Translations under genes and position numbers: made by a program | Shown: in pieces, positions 63,350 to 64,000 of the stretch | How the letters are laid out: each line of letters starts with the position of its first letter | Numbering within the stretch: position 1 is the first letter of the stretch | Notes under the pieces: generated by a model | The model's input: the letters and a program-made list of their open reading frames with translations, nothing else | Database searches by the model: none | What the model was told of the DNA's origin: nothing | Origin: an uncultured Poribacteria bacterium | GTDB lineage: Bacteria > Poribacteria > WGA-4E > WGA-3G | Length of the DNA: 64,000 nucleotides | Assembly: GCA_958295855.1 (NCBI GenBank) | Contig: OY282383.1 | Span: 2,274,481-2,338,480 of the forward strand | Reading direction: 5' to 3'

Positions 63350-64000
63350 ATGAGAGACAACACACGAACCCTAAGCGCAGAACTAGAAGAAATGCAAGTC
63401 TATGGCGAAACGCGGGTTGGTTGGGATGAGAATGCACCGCCCAATGAAACCGTCGATGCAGAAGGAAACCTCTTCCCCAGCAATAGAGGATTCGGTGTAG
63501 CAGATCCCAGTTCGCCCAGCCGCCGGGTTTACGACGATCAGGAAGTCGAGGCACTACGTGAAAAACTACGTGAACACAATGGGATTCGCGGGCTCGAAAT
63601 CTGCGAGCCACATGAAGTTAAAAGAGCCGCTCGCATCTTCCATCGCGACGGTTTCGTGGTCGTCAAAGACCTCCTCAACCCTGAGCAACTCGCACGCTGG
63701 AGAGAGGGGTGTGCCGAGGCACTTCGCGACATCCTTTCCATCCCCGGCCCGGGGAACAGGAAATATGTAACCGAAACCGGACGCTTGCCGCACCGATACA
63801 GTTACGGTACATCGTCCGCTTCAAGGCAAATGCTGCACCACTCCGCCTGGGCAAGCATGATTGACTTGCCGACAACCACCCCTATCGTCACAGAAATCTT
63901 CGGTTCTTCAGACTACCGGGTCTGGGGTTCGGGCGGAGACCTCTGCCTCCCCGGCGCGATGGAGTATCAACACCTCCACCCCGATGGTAGGGACCCGCAG
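63350..64000 (+). CDS. Phytanoyl-CoA dioxygenase (PhyH)-family protein, N-terminal part
   Basis: Starts at ATG 63350 (AAGGAG upstream) and is open to the window edge: 217 residues, C-terminus missing. After a 75-residue leader, ARIFHRDGFVVVKDLLNPEQ LARW-type text is the usual start of a PhyH fold, and near the end YQHLHPDG contains the HxD part of the 2-oxoglutarate/Fe(II) site. The last His ligand is beyond the edge. Substrate unknown. Confidence 0.8.
   Translation, partial: MRDNTRTLSAELEEMQVYGETRVGWDENAPPNETVDAEGNLFPSNRGFGVADPSSPSRRVYDDQEVEALREKLREHNGIRGLEICEPHEVKRAARIFHRDGFVVVKDLLNPEQLARWREGCAEALRDILSIPGPGNRKYVTETGRLPHRYSYGTSSASRQMLHHSAWASMIDLPTTTPIVTEIFGSSDYRVWGSGGDLCLPGAMEYQHLHPDGRDPQ

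Overview
The window looks like a chromosomal segment of an uncultivated Gram-negative bacterium, most likely Candidatus Poribacteria or a close relative. This is an inference from gene style only: a WD40 protein that ends in a dockerin and a FlgD-like/T9SS-like C-terminal sorting domain, several sugar-phosphate isomerase/epimerase paralogues, a phytanoyl-CoA dioxygenase, an Uma2 protein, futalosine-pathway menaquinone genes, and gene spacers packed with short palindromic repeats. No 16S gene or other direct taxonomic marker is present, and I saw no tRNA, rRNA or CRISPR array.

Layout. 1-10970 is a run of minus-strand housekeeping genes: a partial AsmA/TamB-like protein, tlyA, dxs, xseB-xseA, a YmdB-type phosphoesterase, pyrE, a selenocysteine-containing selD, a sugar isomerase and an HD hydrolase. 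11292-12776 is an M81 (MlrC-type) peptidase. 12995-23378 is a defence island: a PD-(D/E)XK protein, a three-gene Zorya-like cassette (MotA-like zorA, MotB/OmpA-like zorB, HNH nuclease), a single-chain restriction-modification enzyme, a hicB with a broken hicA, and an AAA ATPase fused to a nuclease domain. 23537-31252 holds metabolic and accessory genes (heparinase-like, VOC, queE, amidohydrolase, Uma2, small membrane protein, APH kinase). 31635-42248 is a translation, isoprenoid, envelope and replication cluster (rpsB, tsf, frr, cdsA, dxr, rseP, udg, priA). 42326-45180 is an aldolase-like gene whose last 51 bp are repeated 1.9 kb downstream, flanking a BrnT/BrnA module. 45392-64000 holds the WD40 protein, trpS, a SAM hydrolase, mqnE-mqnA, an orphan DNA methylase, fur, a truncated sigma factor, Fe-S assembly genes, another isomerase, sbcCD and a partial phytanoyl-CoA dioxygenase.

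Three things stand out. First, selD carries an in-frame UGA at residue 17, followed by a hairpin of the bacterial SECIS type, so the organism probably makes selenocysteine. Second, the Zorya-like zorA-zorB-HNH cassette has its own promoter and tight gene spacing, in a typical defence neighbourhood. Third, about 30 copies of a nested palindrome (outer GGTATT/AATACC, inner CCCCGC/GCGGGG) and several companion repeats fill the spacers. They also lie in frame inside conserved genes (tlyA, dxr twice, priA, the HD hydrolase, the restriction enzyme, the heparinase-like gene, the kinase and the AsmA-like gene), so they are translated as extra peptide segments. Occupied and empty copies of the host repeats can be compared within the window, which suggests the palindrome moves.
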